From contig CM075857.1 of assembly GCA_037975125.1 (NCBI GenBank), positions 26,518,082 to 26,582,081 of the forward strand: a stretch of DNA of 64,000 nucleotides. The letters are read 5' to 3'. The DNA comes from Latrodectus hesperus. Taxonomy: Eukaryota > Arthropoda > Arachnida > Araneae > Theridiidae. The position numbers and the translations under genes are program-made. Positions 12,349-24,009 of this stretch are shown piece by piece (the first letter of the stretch is position 1; each line of letters begins with the position of its first letter). Under the pieces are notes generated by a model. That model was given only the letters and a program-made list of their open reading frames with translations, was not told where the DNA came from and made no database searches.

Positions 12349-12935
12349 TGGCGACAGAAGATTACCCAGATTAGCGTTTTAAGAAATCCATCGATTATCA
12401 ACTTTTTATTTTTTCAGAATAATGTTTCGCAAAATAATCTGTCAACTTTCAATTGATGACTTATCGGAAATTGTTACCGTAAATCTTTAAAAAAAATCAA
12501 TAAAAGGTATTCCATTTTTTATTATATTTTTCATTAACTTATTATTAAAACTTATTATATATCGTTTGCGCAAACGTTCTAAAATAAAAACACGGAAAGC
12601 CATTCTTGTGTCTTTAAACGAAACGATTTATAACCATTTGGAACATCAAAAAAATAAATTAATAAAACGCGCTATATTTTAAACGGAAGTGAAATGAAAG
12701 GATCGGAAACACTTGCATTGTTTTTATTCGAACAGAGACCATAGAAGATTATCTCGTTTAATCTTTTAAAAATCCAGCGAATTTCGAACTTCCAATCTCG
12801 TTTGTCTTCCTGCTAGATTCCGAAGTCTTTTCCCAGAATAATCCGTTACCATTCACTGGACGATTTATCAAAAAATTCTACCAAAAAAGTCTTTACATAA
12901 ATCAACAAAAGGAATTTCATTTTTTTATATACACA
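12085..12935. repeat. tandem duplication of ~0.5-kb units with a 14-bp palindrome
   Basis: The segment 12085-12515 is repeated, diverged, at 12555-12935. Matching landmarks are the perfect palindrome CGTTTGCGCAAACG (12096-12109 and 12563-12576), 'ggaagtgaaatgaaa' (offset about 527), 'gaatttcgaactt' (offset about 540) and an A-rich 'aatcaayaaaagg' block. The first unit is interrupted by an (AT)n tract. Short ORFs spanning it are not shared between copies, which argues against coding. Confidence 0.8.
12293..12347. repeat. (AT)n microsatellite
   Basis: A pure AT dinucleotide run inside the first unit of the tandem duplication. It is absent from the second unit, so it expanded after duplication or was lost from one copy. 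Confidence 0.97.
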
Positions 12936-13069
12936 TTTTTCCGTTTTCGCGAAGTTTAATACATGTCCATCAAGAAACCATTGGAGCGTCAATCGTTAAT
13001 ACATAAGATATGGTTAATGCCCGAAGATTAATTCAATATGTAATATATGTTTTTCTGTCTTTAAAACAT

Positions 13070-13265
13070 TAAGGAAAAGGGGGAAAGAACGCGATCTCGG
13101 AAAAGGCGTTAGGGTCGTTACTCAATGGAGCGCAGAAAATGTTTGCTGCTGGAGAAGCTGGCGACAACCTCCGCAGTTTTAAGGGCACGAAGGCGTTTAA
13201 TTGCTTGGCGGAGAGCCTTCTCACCGCATTCACGCCTCATTGACTAGCCGCCATTTCAGCCTTTT
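13070..13265. other. CpG-rich island, possible promoter or exon
   Basis: A compact GC- and CpG-rich block in very AT-rich DNA. A plus-strand ATG at 13127 opens 40 codons (Arg/Leu-rich, ending TAG). On the minus strand 'aaATGGCGG' looks like a start context but closes after five codons. No family is recognised. The island most likely marks a promoter, a 5' exon or a GC-rich repeat; the direction is undetermined. Confidence 0.3.
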
Positions 13266-13539
13266 TTGATACAATTTGACAGCCACTCTCGGAATACATA
13301 ACACTTCAGGATTCCAGAGATATTCACATTCTTCTGATAAAAATGGTGCCAAATCAATCGCCAAACATAATTAATCAAATCATGTTCTTTTTAAAAGTTA
13401 AGCAGGTGATTTATATTCTCATAATGATTTTCAATCAAACCGCTCATACTTCAAAACTTTTTTTTCTCATATTTAGGTTTGTAGAAAGTAATAAAATGTT
13501 ATACTTATATCTACAAATTCCCAAATATTTAAGTTTTAA

Positions 13540-15300
13540 TTAAACAGACATGATAAGCAACATAACATAGCAGAAAATTATTATGAATATATATTTAGAT
13601 GCTATACATATATAAATAAAGATGAATTATTTATTAGATATGACAGATACCATAGTTATTTTATAATGTGAGGTATGTATATATAAGTATATTTAACATA
13701 TATATACTAATACAATATATACTAATAAAAATATATTTAATTAACTGCGCAATGCTATTCTATGAAAAATTAATTATGACACAATAACAGTGAGAGATAT
13801 TATATTTTATATACACAAATATCACTGTATAAAAATGATAAACTTGTGCATTGAATACCGTATGTCAATTAAATAAAAAGTAACCCATCTAATAGTATTT
13901 GCAAAATATTTTCATGAATTATAAACTAATTAAGAAATATAAGAGGTATAGAGAGATTTCACATGTTATTTTTCGATATGGAAAATTGTTGATGTGAGAA
14001 TTCTTTACAGGTTCTTCATCTGGAAAGGAAATTTTTATTTACAATGTTGTAAAATCATTTAATGTTAATTTTTCTCTAAGGTTTGCCACGGTATTATATG
14101 CGCGTAACGGGAATTCATTTACGAAATTAAAATATGAAGATAAAACAGTGCATTAAGTGTTCATTAACCAAGAAGTGTTTCTTTTTCAAATTATCAGGGC
14201 AAGTACCTTTGCGCACATAAGTTTTAACTTTGCAAGAAATTAAAGAAAAACCAGTTCTGAAAGCTCAACTTTTGAGAAGACTTTTAACATAAAACTAAAC
14301 GAAATTATTTTATCAAATTTCCAATGACAACAAGCATTTAGTTGTCATTGAATGGCAATAAGCATTTAATATCCACTGAATGGCAACAAGAACAATAAAT
14401 TGAGAATCGAATTTCAGCTGCTATGAAGGAAAGTATCGAAATGTTATGACCACGATTTTAGTATTTATTGTTATGATCTGTTCTTATGTACAATTTTGTA
14501 ACTGTTCTGATGTGTTCCCCTATTGAGCATATTATAATGAATAACGATTTAGCATTCTGTCGTTATTATTATACTACAAGAAAAGGATTATAAGCTTACT
14601 TTTCGTTAAATTAAAGTAAATGAATCTCCATTTTCAAAGAGCTTTGGAAATTAATACCCGTGGAAACTCTTTTTAAATTGCAAGCATTTAGAAATTCTAA
14701 CTCATTAAGGGATAAGTGATCTCAGAATAAAAACAAGTTTATTATAAATTTGTCTGTGATTTTAAATAATTATTATTTTAAATAGACATTTTATATTAAA
14801 CATTATAAACGTAAATTATATTTAATGCATATTTTGTGCAATTTTACCGAAAATAAATATTCAGAGCTATCAAAATTAATTAAACATTGATTGAAGAAAT
14901 GAGATTTTTTAATTGCTTGATATCTTGGCGTAATTTTTGGCAGCGCCATCAAGTGGAAATTGTTGAGAAAAGAATCACTTAAATTCATCATCATAAATAA
15001 TAAATTACAGAAATAAAAACTTCCAAACCTAATTATTAAAACGATTGGAATGGATAATTGCGATTACACAGAAACTGTGCCACATGTGATGCAAATCCAT
15101 GAGCATAAATTCTTTTATAAATCACTGGGTTTATGGAATTCATTTATCGTCACTACTGCATGAGGCGTTGTCTTGTTGAAATACATCTCGTTCAATAAAT
15201 TGCATAACTTGTTTTTTGCGAATTATTAATTAGTTCTGTGAACCCAAAAGGAGTCAGCCTTACACAGAATACTCCCCTGATTTCAAAATTTGCTGTAATC
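13540..15300. other. AT-rich non-coding stretch
   Basis: No gene seen. 14322-14350 holds a 10-bp stem inverted repeat, and 'aacaagcattta'-like words recur through 14395. Confidence 0.65.
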
Positions 15301-15369
15301 ATAACCGATGCATAATGTGAATTTGGTGATGAATACAATTCATTTTAACCCCAGTTTTAGGAACACTTT

Positions 15370-15520
15370 TATTCGAAACCCATTTTCAGTCGAAAGAGAA
15401 AGCGATACCTACACCTTTCGCCGAAAGAAAGGGAGAAAAGAGAAAGAACAAAGATATGACTGCGAATGGGTTCAAAGTAGGGTGGACCGTGCAACTTTTC
15501 CTCACTCGTTGGCGTAGAAC
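15370..15520. other. locally GC-richer block, possible exon or regulatory segment
   Basis: The plus strand has an acceptor-like 'cccattttcag' ending at 15388, and a donor-like AAAGTAGGG near 15476 follows about 90 bases later. The interval is rich in charged codons (Arg/Lys/Glu). Both strands are open here (15308-15517 plus, 15369-15608 minus), so strand cannot be decided. Unrecognised. Confidence 0.2.
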
Positions 15521-15829
15521 AAAATAAATTAATAAATAGTTTTTTTTTCAGGAGACGTAATGGATTCTTTATCTCTTTGTATTTTTTTAGCACACAGATA
15601 ATAAGCACGAATAATGATATTATTGGAAAAGCAAAAAGGAAAACTTTACAAAAGTTCGAGAAAAAAAATCGTTTTTATTCTTGGCTTATGTCAAACAGGT
15701 GACCGGGTCAACCACAAATAATATTTCACCCGTCCTGAACTATTAGGGATTTTATTTTGATATTTCGATATCCGTGTATCTTACTAACAGGATAAAATAA
15801 TTCCATATTTTAGAATCTGAATTTTATTA

Positions 15830-15905
15830 CAAAGTTAATAAGTCAAACAGTTTTGTTCTTCTCCAGTGGCAATCATTTCGACCCAACGTTTCTGAAAGGC
15901 CGTTC
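15830..15905 (-). pseudogene. possible transposase C-terminus relic
   Basis: The minus strand reads ...AFQKRWVEMIATGEEQ... followed by a stop, in a local patch of non-random codons. The style resembles the extreme C-terminus of arthropod transposon proteins, but the family could not be fixed and upstream sequence is not recognisable. Confidence 0.25.
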
Positions 15906-15909
15906 CTAA

Positions 15910-17960
15910 AAGTTCTGAAAGTTCATTCGAAACGTTTCTGAAAGTTCATTGGAAAATTGAATGGCAATCTTTAAATTTTTATATAGCATCTTTTTACATT
16001 CGATTCTATCAATAACCAAAAATCATGAATTCAGCTTATCTTAAATGTATATTTAATCCTATCTACTCGGTATATTTTGTTAAAAATGTATTATATAATT
16101 ATTTGGAATATTTTTTTTTGATAAGTACTAATTATTTAGCCAACAGAAAATAAAATGCTGAATATTTTCAACAATTATTTTACTCTAGCAGGTATTGTTG
16201 AATCCGAAATCGTTCTGCTTTAATAACTAATACTTTGTAAATAAAAATAATTAATTTGAAAAGTTATTTTTGAAGTTATAATCATACAATGATATATTTT
16301 CATCCTGTGACTAATTATAGTGTGCTTTTTGATTTCTTCATTTCTTTGAAATATTCTTAGAAAATTATATTTCTATTTTCAAGTTAAAGTCCATATTTTT
16401 TTTAATAATGACGAAATTTTGTCATTGAATAACTTAATTAGATTTGGTTATAAGTTGAAAAGATTCATTTTAATAAATACTTAACTAGTATAACGTAAGA
16501 ACTGCAGTATTATATTATTCATATACGGAATATCATGACATAAATTTTGTCAAAGAATTTTGTTTTAATCATTTGAATCGATAAGATTTATTTATAAATT
16601 AATTTTTAACAAATCATATTAGTATTACGAAAAATGCTGAGTAAAACTTTTATGGATTTATTTTAAATATAGTAAATCAAAAACTAGAAGGAAACAGATC
16701 ATTTGCAAAAACAATTACTCTATAAAAACATGTGCTTGGAAACCGAGGCCTATCCATAATTGAAGAATTATTATAAGAGAAATAAAATAATCCTGTATTT
16801 TAAATTAGAACTGTTTTGAGAAGTTTTGAAAAATTATGATTGCCACGAAAATTTGATTTTGCCATAAAAGTTTTCTATAAAGCCAATTTTTTCTGTGCTT
16901 GATGTTTATTTCAAATTTAATTATAATTTATTCAGAAAATTATTTATATTTTAGATTAATTTGTTTTAGATTTCATTTGTAAATTTTAAATTTTCATTCG
17001 TATCTCAGAAGAACATGTATTTTTCTAGAAATTATCCTTATATGTTGATTTTGTGACAAAAAATGTGTAAATTGAATAGACCTAGAGATATATTCAAAGT
17101 TTTTTCCCCACACATGTTGCACATTGATTTTCATGTGCTACATAATCTGTGCAGAACACATTAATTTTAACTTGTCAATCACAGAGTAACTAGAGAATTC
17201 TTTCAAGAAGTAAATTCTTGAAACTGAATAAGTTCATTCTTTTTCGAGAAATGGGATAATAACTCTGCTTAATTTTTTACATTAATTAAATAATAGTTAA
17301 TTTTTAAAATGTTACATAAAATATTATATAGAGAGAGGGATTAAAACTAATAAATATGGAATAAAATGAATGTGATCAAAAATTTTTGAAGAATTTTAAC
17401 CAAATAACTCATTAATTTCTGTAACTACTCTAAAAATTTGTTAAGAATAACTTAAGAATAAAATTATTTGTTGCAATATGGTAGACCAAATTAAATCCAT
17501 AAACCTTCTCCTTCATGTCCTGTTAACAACATTTATATTACTGTTAAACTGATGACATGTTGCTAATTCTGTTCCCACGGGGATTTCATTAAATGAACTT
17601 TTCTAACTTTTTAAACTGTTTAAACCTGTTAGTAAACACACTCTAGCCTTTCTCTCTCATTTTTAATTACTCCTTCTACTATATTTATAAAAGAAACATT
17701 TTCTCAAAATTAAAATATTCATTTAATAAAAAAATAGTATACTAGTTATCTGTGTAAACAGACATTCACAAGCTGCAATAATTTAGGTTTCATTATATTT
17801 TTAGTATTGGGAAATAGTTAAAACTTGCGGGTTTTTCCACCCACTCCATCCTATCGCTTTTGTTTTCGTGCAGGAAAAATTTCACAGTTTTCCCTGTGCA
17901 ACTTCTTCGAAAAGAAAGCCTGTTTTGAAACAGTAAAAAATCAGTTCTAGGGAAAAAGCT
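15910..17960. other. AT-rich non-coding stretch
   Basis: Nothing recognisable. Long A/T runs and no sustained coding frame. Confidence 0.65.
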
Positions 17961-17974
17961 CTCTAACCAGTTAG

Positions 17975-18070
17975 TGTGTCAAGGATTTGATTCATGAAAT
18001 GGCACTCAGGGGCTGTGAAGATGAGCCCTTTCCAAACGAGCACTTCCGCTTACTGTGTCAGTATATTTAA
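17975..18070 (+). CDS. possible short terminal exon, unrecognised
   Basis: After an acceptor-like 'ctctctaaccagttag' a phase-0 frame of 31 codons runs to TAA at 18068. It contains three cysteines and an acidic 'CEDEPFPNEHF' segment in a GC-richer patch. The codons look non-random, but the piece is short and no partner exon is found. Confidence 0.2.
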   Translation, partial: CVKDLIHEMALRGCEDEPFPNEHFRLLCQYI

Positions 18071-18330
18071 AGTTTCCTGCATTTGTTAGATTTAGGTTGA
18101 ATGAAGTTTTGATCTGTATCCTTCGTTAAATTCCTCCGGGTTCAAGATGGCTCTCGTGCAATGTTTATACTAAAATTTTATTGCAATAGGGTGTTTCATT
18201 ACTTGTTTTTACCATTTTTTTATATTTAAATAATTTGAAAATATTTTTAAAAATGATTGCAGATTCATGTGATCTTTATTAATATTTTTTATGATCTTTA
18301 TTAATACTTATTAAGCGTTTATGGATTAAT

Positions 18331-18497
18331 TTCGTTTGTCACACAATGGTCATTATTTGGAACGAGGGTTATTTAGAACGAGACTTTAAGTTAAAAGTAG
18401 ATTCCGAACCACTCAAAACAACCAATCTTGAAGTAGTATTCGGAATCATGAACTGTTGATCCGAAGGCCAGGGCCATAATCGTTAGACAATGAGCTT
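18331..18497 (-). mobile_element. SINE-C copy, degenerate, minus strand
   Basis: The reverse complement aligns along the whole length with SINE-C at 62263-62440. Shared blocks are the tRNA-like head, the 'gttcaacagttcgtggg'-type B box region, 'ggttcggattccac', and the 'aatgaccattgtgtgacaaa' end. It is much more diverged than the 36.2-kb copy. Its head lies immediately next to the head of the plus-strand SINE-A that follows. Confidence 0.75.
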
Positions 18498-18499
18498 GG

Positions 18500-18786
18500 G
18501 GGCCGCTGTGGCCAGGTTGGTTAGGGTGTCATTCTCACTATCGGAAGGTAATAAGTTCGAATCCTGGCTTAACCAAAGTTCCATTGTGTTCACTAAAAGC
18601 GTCTGGGTCAAAAGTCATGGTCACAATGTCCTCCAAGTAAAATGATAATTCTTGGAGTGACAGGTCATGTATTGGGGTTCTGCTTAATACCTGCTTCTAA
18701 ATTACGAAGATTCTTACTAGGCAGTTTCCATCTAACAGGTAAAGTCCAACTTAGGGCTAGGTACAGGGAAGCATGCTGGTGCAACG
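18500..18786 (+). mobile_element. SINE-A copy, type 2 tail, plus strand
   Basis: It starts GGCCGCTGTGGCC and has a tRNA-like head with the B-box-like 'gttcgaatcc'. The body has 'caatgtcctcc..aaatgata', then 'cctgcttctaaattacgaag', and ends 'gggaagcatgctggtgcaac'. The 3' third matches the 61-kb and 34.6-kb copies but not the 53-kb copy, so two tail types exist. Confidence 0.85.
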
Positions 18787-18899
18787 ACTACCAGCTTGGG
18801 CATGCGCAACAAGTTATTTCAGAACTTAACTCGCAATTTCTTTACTTTATACTACTTACATTTTCTCTAATTTCATTCGTTTTAAATGTGTTTATGAAC

Positions 18900-19640
18900 C
18901 TTTAATATTACTCATGATTGAATAAAACAAATCATCTTTCCTTATTTATGGGTATTGAACTTGAATGCATATGAACCATGAATTTCGCAAAAATACTTGT
19001 TTAACTAGTATTTTAAAATTCAAAATTATGCGATTTTTTCAACATTGATTTTTGTTTTTAGAGAATATTTTAACGAGTTCCAATTAAAAATATGCCAAAG
19101 CCTTAACAAAACTAATTATTTTAAAGATATCTATATTCTATAATATTAGGTGAGTCATATACTCAAACGAATTTTAAAAAATTACTGGTGGTTAAGACAC
19201 TGGGATATCGCAATATAATTTTCAATTCAGATTTTTCAAGGAAACCAAATTTTCATGGCATCAGCAAATATAAGATTTTCATTAAAGACAACGCTGTGTC
19301 TTAAGTAAGTGATCTAAACAGCTTTTAAGATCTCCTTGCTTCAGATTTTAGTTATAAATTTACCTATAATTTTGAGTATATGTATGAATTGAAAGATGAT
19401 ATAAGTGAGATATCTGATGCGATGTACGTAAGTGTTTCATAAAATTGCAGAAAAAGCTTTCTAGTATTATTGGTATAAGTATGATATATATCCCCCCAAG
19501 AGATTTCTCGCCAAATCTGTCGTTCTTTGTTTTGATTATAGTGTTTCTAGTTTTTCCTTTGGTGTTGCCAATTTGAGTTTTTGTTGCTTTTTGTTGCCAG
19601 GTATAATTTTTTTCTCGTGTTTTACGTCATATTTGTGTCA
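18900..19640. other. AT-rich non-coding stretch
   Basis: No gene or repeat recognised. Confidence 0.65.
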
Positions 19641-19756
19641 TATATACGTTTTTTTTAAGTGGGAACACCGTTAAAATTGCTTGGCGACGAAAAATTCGAA
19701 TGCACCAGTGGGGAATACATCCTAGTAGTTTCGTAGTATTTAACATATTAAACATC

Positions 19757-20026
19757 TTAATACCACCTTATGGTCAACCTAACAAGGTTGCTGTAAAGCC
19801 TGTTAATATCAACGACGTAAACAGCCTTCAAACTTAAAAAATTCATAAATAGTGTCCCGTATTCACGTGTCGCAAAGAACCGAATTCTGAAAATTCCGAA
19901 ACACCCACCCCAACAGACGTGCGTGCAGAAGGAAGGCAGAAGAGCATCATCTGCCACCCGTTGTTCATCAGTGGCTGAGATAGAACCAAAGACCATATCC
20001 CCCCCTGAATAAAACTGCCGAACCAC
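19757..20026 (-). other. GC-richer minus-strand open frame, unrecognised
   Basis: An 89-codon frame, strongest between 19860 and 20020 where GC rises. The peptide has cysteines and glycines around 'CTHVCWGGCFG' but no known motif, and a second minus frame is also open here. It could be a relic of a mobile element or an exon. No convincing splice sites frame it. Confidence 0.2.
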
Positions 20027-20049
20027 AAGGTCAATGTTCGTGGTTTTTT

Positions 20050-21520
20050 AATATTCTCCATTATAGAAGAATAAAAAAATTTATTTATTATATACTCTTT
20101 TATATATATATATTTTAATAAAAGCTGCGTTCCATGAGTGAAATTTTTGACTATATTTTGGTGCATAATTACAATTTCTCAATAAGGTAAAGGGTGTAAA
20201 TCACATATATTGATACAAGTTCCCACAATATTTTATTGCTTTTTAAAATTTGTGAAAATTGTATAAAATTACATATCGAAGATGTATATTTCATCCAAAT
20301 TTTTGACAGAGTTAGTGACAAATGAACCTTCACATAGATCTTTGATAGTGTTTATGAGCAATTCAATACATATGTGTATGTGTGTGTGACAACGCGCATG
20401 TATTAAATTATTGCTATCTTTTGACTTTTGATTAAATTATTGCTATCTATTTGATTAAAGTTAACTGACAATTGTCACCATCGAAAACTTGGTCTTACCA
20501 TGTTTTAGTTAATGCTAACGACTCTCAAATTTAAATAATTGTTATGATAACGACATAAGTTTAAAAAAATTAAGTTAATGACTGGTCATAAAGTAAATAA
20601 AATACTTAAGAATTTGTTGCAAAAAAGCTAAGTACCCATGTTTACATTTATTAGGCCATAATTCATTTATTACACCCCTCCCTCATTGTCTGAGAAATGG
20701 TCCAAAAAAGAATTATTTTGATTATTGCAAATAATATTTAAGTATACAAATGTATACACATATATGTGTGCATGATATATTTATATACACTTAGATGCTT
20801 AAATATTCCGTAATATTTCACATATCAATCATCATATATATTTTTTTATTTTCAAGATATTAAAATAACATAAATAACAATAGAAAAGTATAACACCTCC
20901 CAATTTTTTTATTTTATTTTAATGCGATTTAACTATTTTCCATTTAAAATTTTTTAAATATTTATATCGATACATTTGGATGTGATTATGCATCACTAAA
21001 TTAAGCGGCAAATTTTAAATTTTGAAACATTTCCATCTGGTTGCAAGAAGTAACTATGCACTAATCTTATGTAAAAATTTATAAACATTATATTCGTCAC
21101 TAAATTCAGTTCTTTTTTAGCTGTCTGGTACTTTTTATTTGAATTTTCATCAACAATAAATTATTATAAAATAAAACTTTAATGATACATAATACTGTCT
21201 ATTTCTGTAGACATCTAATATTCTTTGAAGATTACATTTAAATTATCTGAAGACCATGAGCTGGAAGCTTTACTTATTTCCTTTTCAATGACAAGACCTG
21301 GTTTAACTTTAACCATAACTCACCTCATTTAAGCGAAGGTTGACTGAGTCATTCTTCACACCTTTCCTCCGCGATTATAAATCAATTCATTTACATACAT
21401 TTAAATGACGATCCTTTCTCATACAGGAATCAGAAAATTATGCTCCTTCCTCCATTCTGCTTTGAAAGTGTGGTCATACCGGTTCAAAAATTGTGTGCCA
21501 AACGAAGAATCGTGTGCAAA
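20050..21520. other. AT-rich non-coding stretch
   Basis: Contains a short direct duplication near 20403-20455 ('attaaattattgctatct' twice). No gene seen. Confidence 0.65.
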
Positions 21521-21528
21521 CAAATAAA

Positions 21529-21843
21529 TTAGCTTCCTTTTCGTGGCATCAGCCTTGATGAGCCTTTGATGCACTTTGGATGAAGAATTTTTTCACCTTC
21601 TTTAATGGCATGTGGGTCGCACGAAGTACAGAAGATTGGAAGCGGCGTTAATGGAAAACTGTTGAGATGTGCTCGGAGATATTGACTGAAAGTGCTGCAG
21701 GGGACATTTGTATTTATTTTCAATGCCACTTGTTGAAGAGATGCAACTGGGCAATTTTTCTTGTTTAAAGTTTTTAAGGTCCCTCCAGAACGAATGTATG
21801 TATGGTTAGAGGAAATTATAATTTGATCTTTTACGTCTCTCAA
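21529..21843 (-). CDS. possible terminal exon or relic ORF, unrecognised
   Basis: A minus-strand frame of 104 codons ends TAA at 21526-21528. Codons are mixed and less A/T-biased than the flanks. It has six cysteines, including an FCTSCDP segment, and a basic C-terminus. An acceptor-like 'ataggtcag' lies just upstream on the minus strand (about 21846-21854). The frame has no plausible ATG at its 5' end, which fits an internal or terminal exon or a mobile-element relic better than a complete gene. Confidence 0.3.
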   Translation of the reverse strand: MRDVKDQIIISSNHTYIRSGGTLKTLNKKNCPVASLQQVALKINTNVPCSTFSQYLRAHLNSFPLTPLPIFCTSCDPHAIKEGEKILHPKCIKGSSRLMPRKGS

Positions 21844-22009
21844 AAGCTGACCTATAGTTAATTATTTTAAGAATTTAATTTTCATCGTATTCATAATTAT
21901 TTTATTTGTCCATTGTTCTAGTATAACTGAACTTAATATTCTTTTTTCTGTAATGCTCGATCATTTTTGGAGCATTTGGACTATTTTAGAACTACAATAA
22001 GAGGGGAGG

Positions 22010-22257
22010 GGAATTGAGATTGCATTTTGTAGAGGGGTGCCGTGTAAGCACCCGATTGTAAATCTGAAAGTGAGTAGCTTTTCGAAGCAGTACCAAGCAC
22101 CAGCTTTGGTCTGTCCCGCCAAAAGTGTTTAACATTTCACTTGAAACTCATTTAACGAGGTCCCAATTTTACATGCCTCTGCCATTAGTTAATATGACAA
22201 ATTTTCTTTTAAATCAGGATTCGAACTCATTTCCTTCTGATATTGAGAACAATGCCG
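22010..22257 (-). mobile_element. SINE-A copy, minus strand, truncated in its tRNA-like head
   Basis: The reverse complement matches SINE-A: head block with 'gagttcgaatcc', the central 'ctaatggcagagg' equivalent, 'gtgaaatg', 'ggcgggacagacca' and the 'ttggtactgcttc' block. It is strongly diverged towards 22010. It is cut inside the head at the join with the SINE-B that follows in the other orientation. Confidence 0.75.
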
Positions 22258-22608
22258 TAGCCAGTCAGACGGGAGTTCGATTCCCAATGCCACCAAAGAC
22301 CCACCTAGTACATGCGATACACATGCTCGTTAAATCTGTGGATTCGAAAGTCCTGTGGTCATTCGTTGAAAAGTTACCATGGGTGTAATGGTCTGCAGTA
22401 AAACTTTCTCCACTTCCAGATCAAATTGAAAATTGAGGTAGAGGATACTCTGGTGGTGCCATCTATCGGAGGAGTCTTAGAACAAAGACCTACTTTCATC
22501 TTCGTGGTGTTATAGTTAAAATGAAAGACTCACCCTTCTGAGTTATATTCGCAGAGACAACGGCATAACGAGCTTGGCTTGTCCAAGTGCCATTAGTAAA
22601 AACAACAG
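22258..22608 (+). mobile_element. SINE-B copy, plus strand, 5' truncated
   Basis: Aligns with the reverse complement of 62162-62725 (minus its SINE-C insert). Matching blocks run in order: 'gattcccaatgccaccaaag', 'acatgcgatac', 'cctgtggtc', 'gttaccatgggtg', 'tctatcggagg', 'cttcgtggtgtt', 'gaaagactcac', and 'cttgtccaagtgccattagt' at the 3' end. The first ~37 bases of the head, including the A box, are missing. Confidence 0.85.
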
Positions 22609-22619
22609 AACTCAAATTC

Positions 22620-24000
22620 AAATGTGGAGCCAATTGCTTAAATGTTTGCATTTATGTTTTTAAATCATTCAGAAAGCACATCTGTATTTTTTTGAAGGAT
22701 GAATACATTTTTCTACTATCTTGTTCAGCTGTTACTTTTAATTATAATTTACAATACTATTAATGATATTTTACTTTTATTATATATATTTACAGTTTAT
22801 AAATATGTTTTTTAAGTTATTACTTTTACTATTATTTCGTTGAGAAGTATTCATTTCTTTGAAAATTACTTTATTATTTCCTTTTATGCTCAAAATTATT
22901 GATTATTATAAAATATTGAAATAGCAAATAGTTGTCAATCAGTAGAGTAATATTCATATTTTCTTTTGTTCTGATAAGTAATTAAAATTTGTGATAAGTG
23001 CTTATTGCAAAAATATATTTAACAAGAAACATATTATTCGAATTCTTATTCATATTTATTATTGCATAGATCTCAGGTAAAATATATTATTTCATTTTAA
23101 TTTTCCAAGAGATAAATTTAACTATTTAAAATTCTCATCTTAAATATAAAAAAAAAGAAATCAACTGTTTTGATAATGTATGGTGCTTTGATGCTTTCCT
23201 CTTTTACCTATATTGCTTCTGGGAATAAAAGGTCGATTCTTAGTGTATTCTATTAGGTTCCTGCTTCTGAATTACAGAAATACACCGAATTTTGGGATTA
23301 GAATGGATGCCCCACTGTATCATTTCCACCCCTAAAATCTTATAAATTCCTAGTAACCGAGGATTGAAAAAAATGGGTAGATTTTTTTACCCCTATCTAA
23401 CAGATCTAAGATACCTTTTTGGAAGTTCACATTTGTTAGCAAACATATTAATAAAAATATTTCATTCTTAAACCGGAGTTATTTTTAAATATTTAAAATA
23501 TTTCCCACCTGTATCACTTTTAAAAGTACAATTCTGTCTTAAAAGTTTTGCATCTTTTCAAGAGATTAAAAACTTAATTGTTTTAAAATTCAAATAAACA
23601 GCTTGGGAAAATTATACTTTATAAATTTAAAGCGGGTCGAAAATAAATACACATTGTTTAAAATCCATACGGTTTTAAACATTAAGATCAACACTTCTTG
23701 TGTAAGTAAAGTAATAACCTAAAATTAATCCCTCTTAAATATCTGTTAAGAGCATTTAATAAAACCTCAAACAATGAATAGAGTCGAAACGTAAAACTGA
23801 ATGGATTTCGAAACTAGACCAAGCGCGATGTTTTCCATGTTTTTGATTTTTTGCTGGGAGGGAAATGTTTAACTTTGCGATTATCGCGAGAAAAAGAGGG
23901 TGCGAGAAGCATCGTCTGCTTACCGATGCGTGAGATCAATCGGTTTCAGTCTTGCTGAGCCCAGAAGAATCCATGTCTTCAACCGTCACTGGTTATAATA
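22620..24000. other. AT-rich stretch with one SINE fragment
   Basis: Besides the fragment at 23215-23375 no element or gene is recognised. 23830-23990 is slightly GC-richer without a clear frame. Confidence 0.6.
23215..23375 (+). mobile_element. SINE-A 3' fragment, type 1 tail, diverged
   Basis: Matches the second half of the 53-kb SINE-A: 'cttctgggaat', 'ggttcctgcttctgaatta', 'catttccacccct' and 'gtaaccgaggatt'. The head is missing. Confidence 0.65.
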
Positions 24001-24009
24001 GACCATTTC

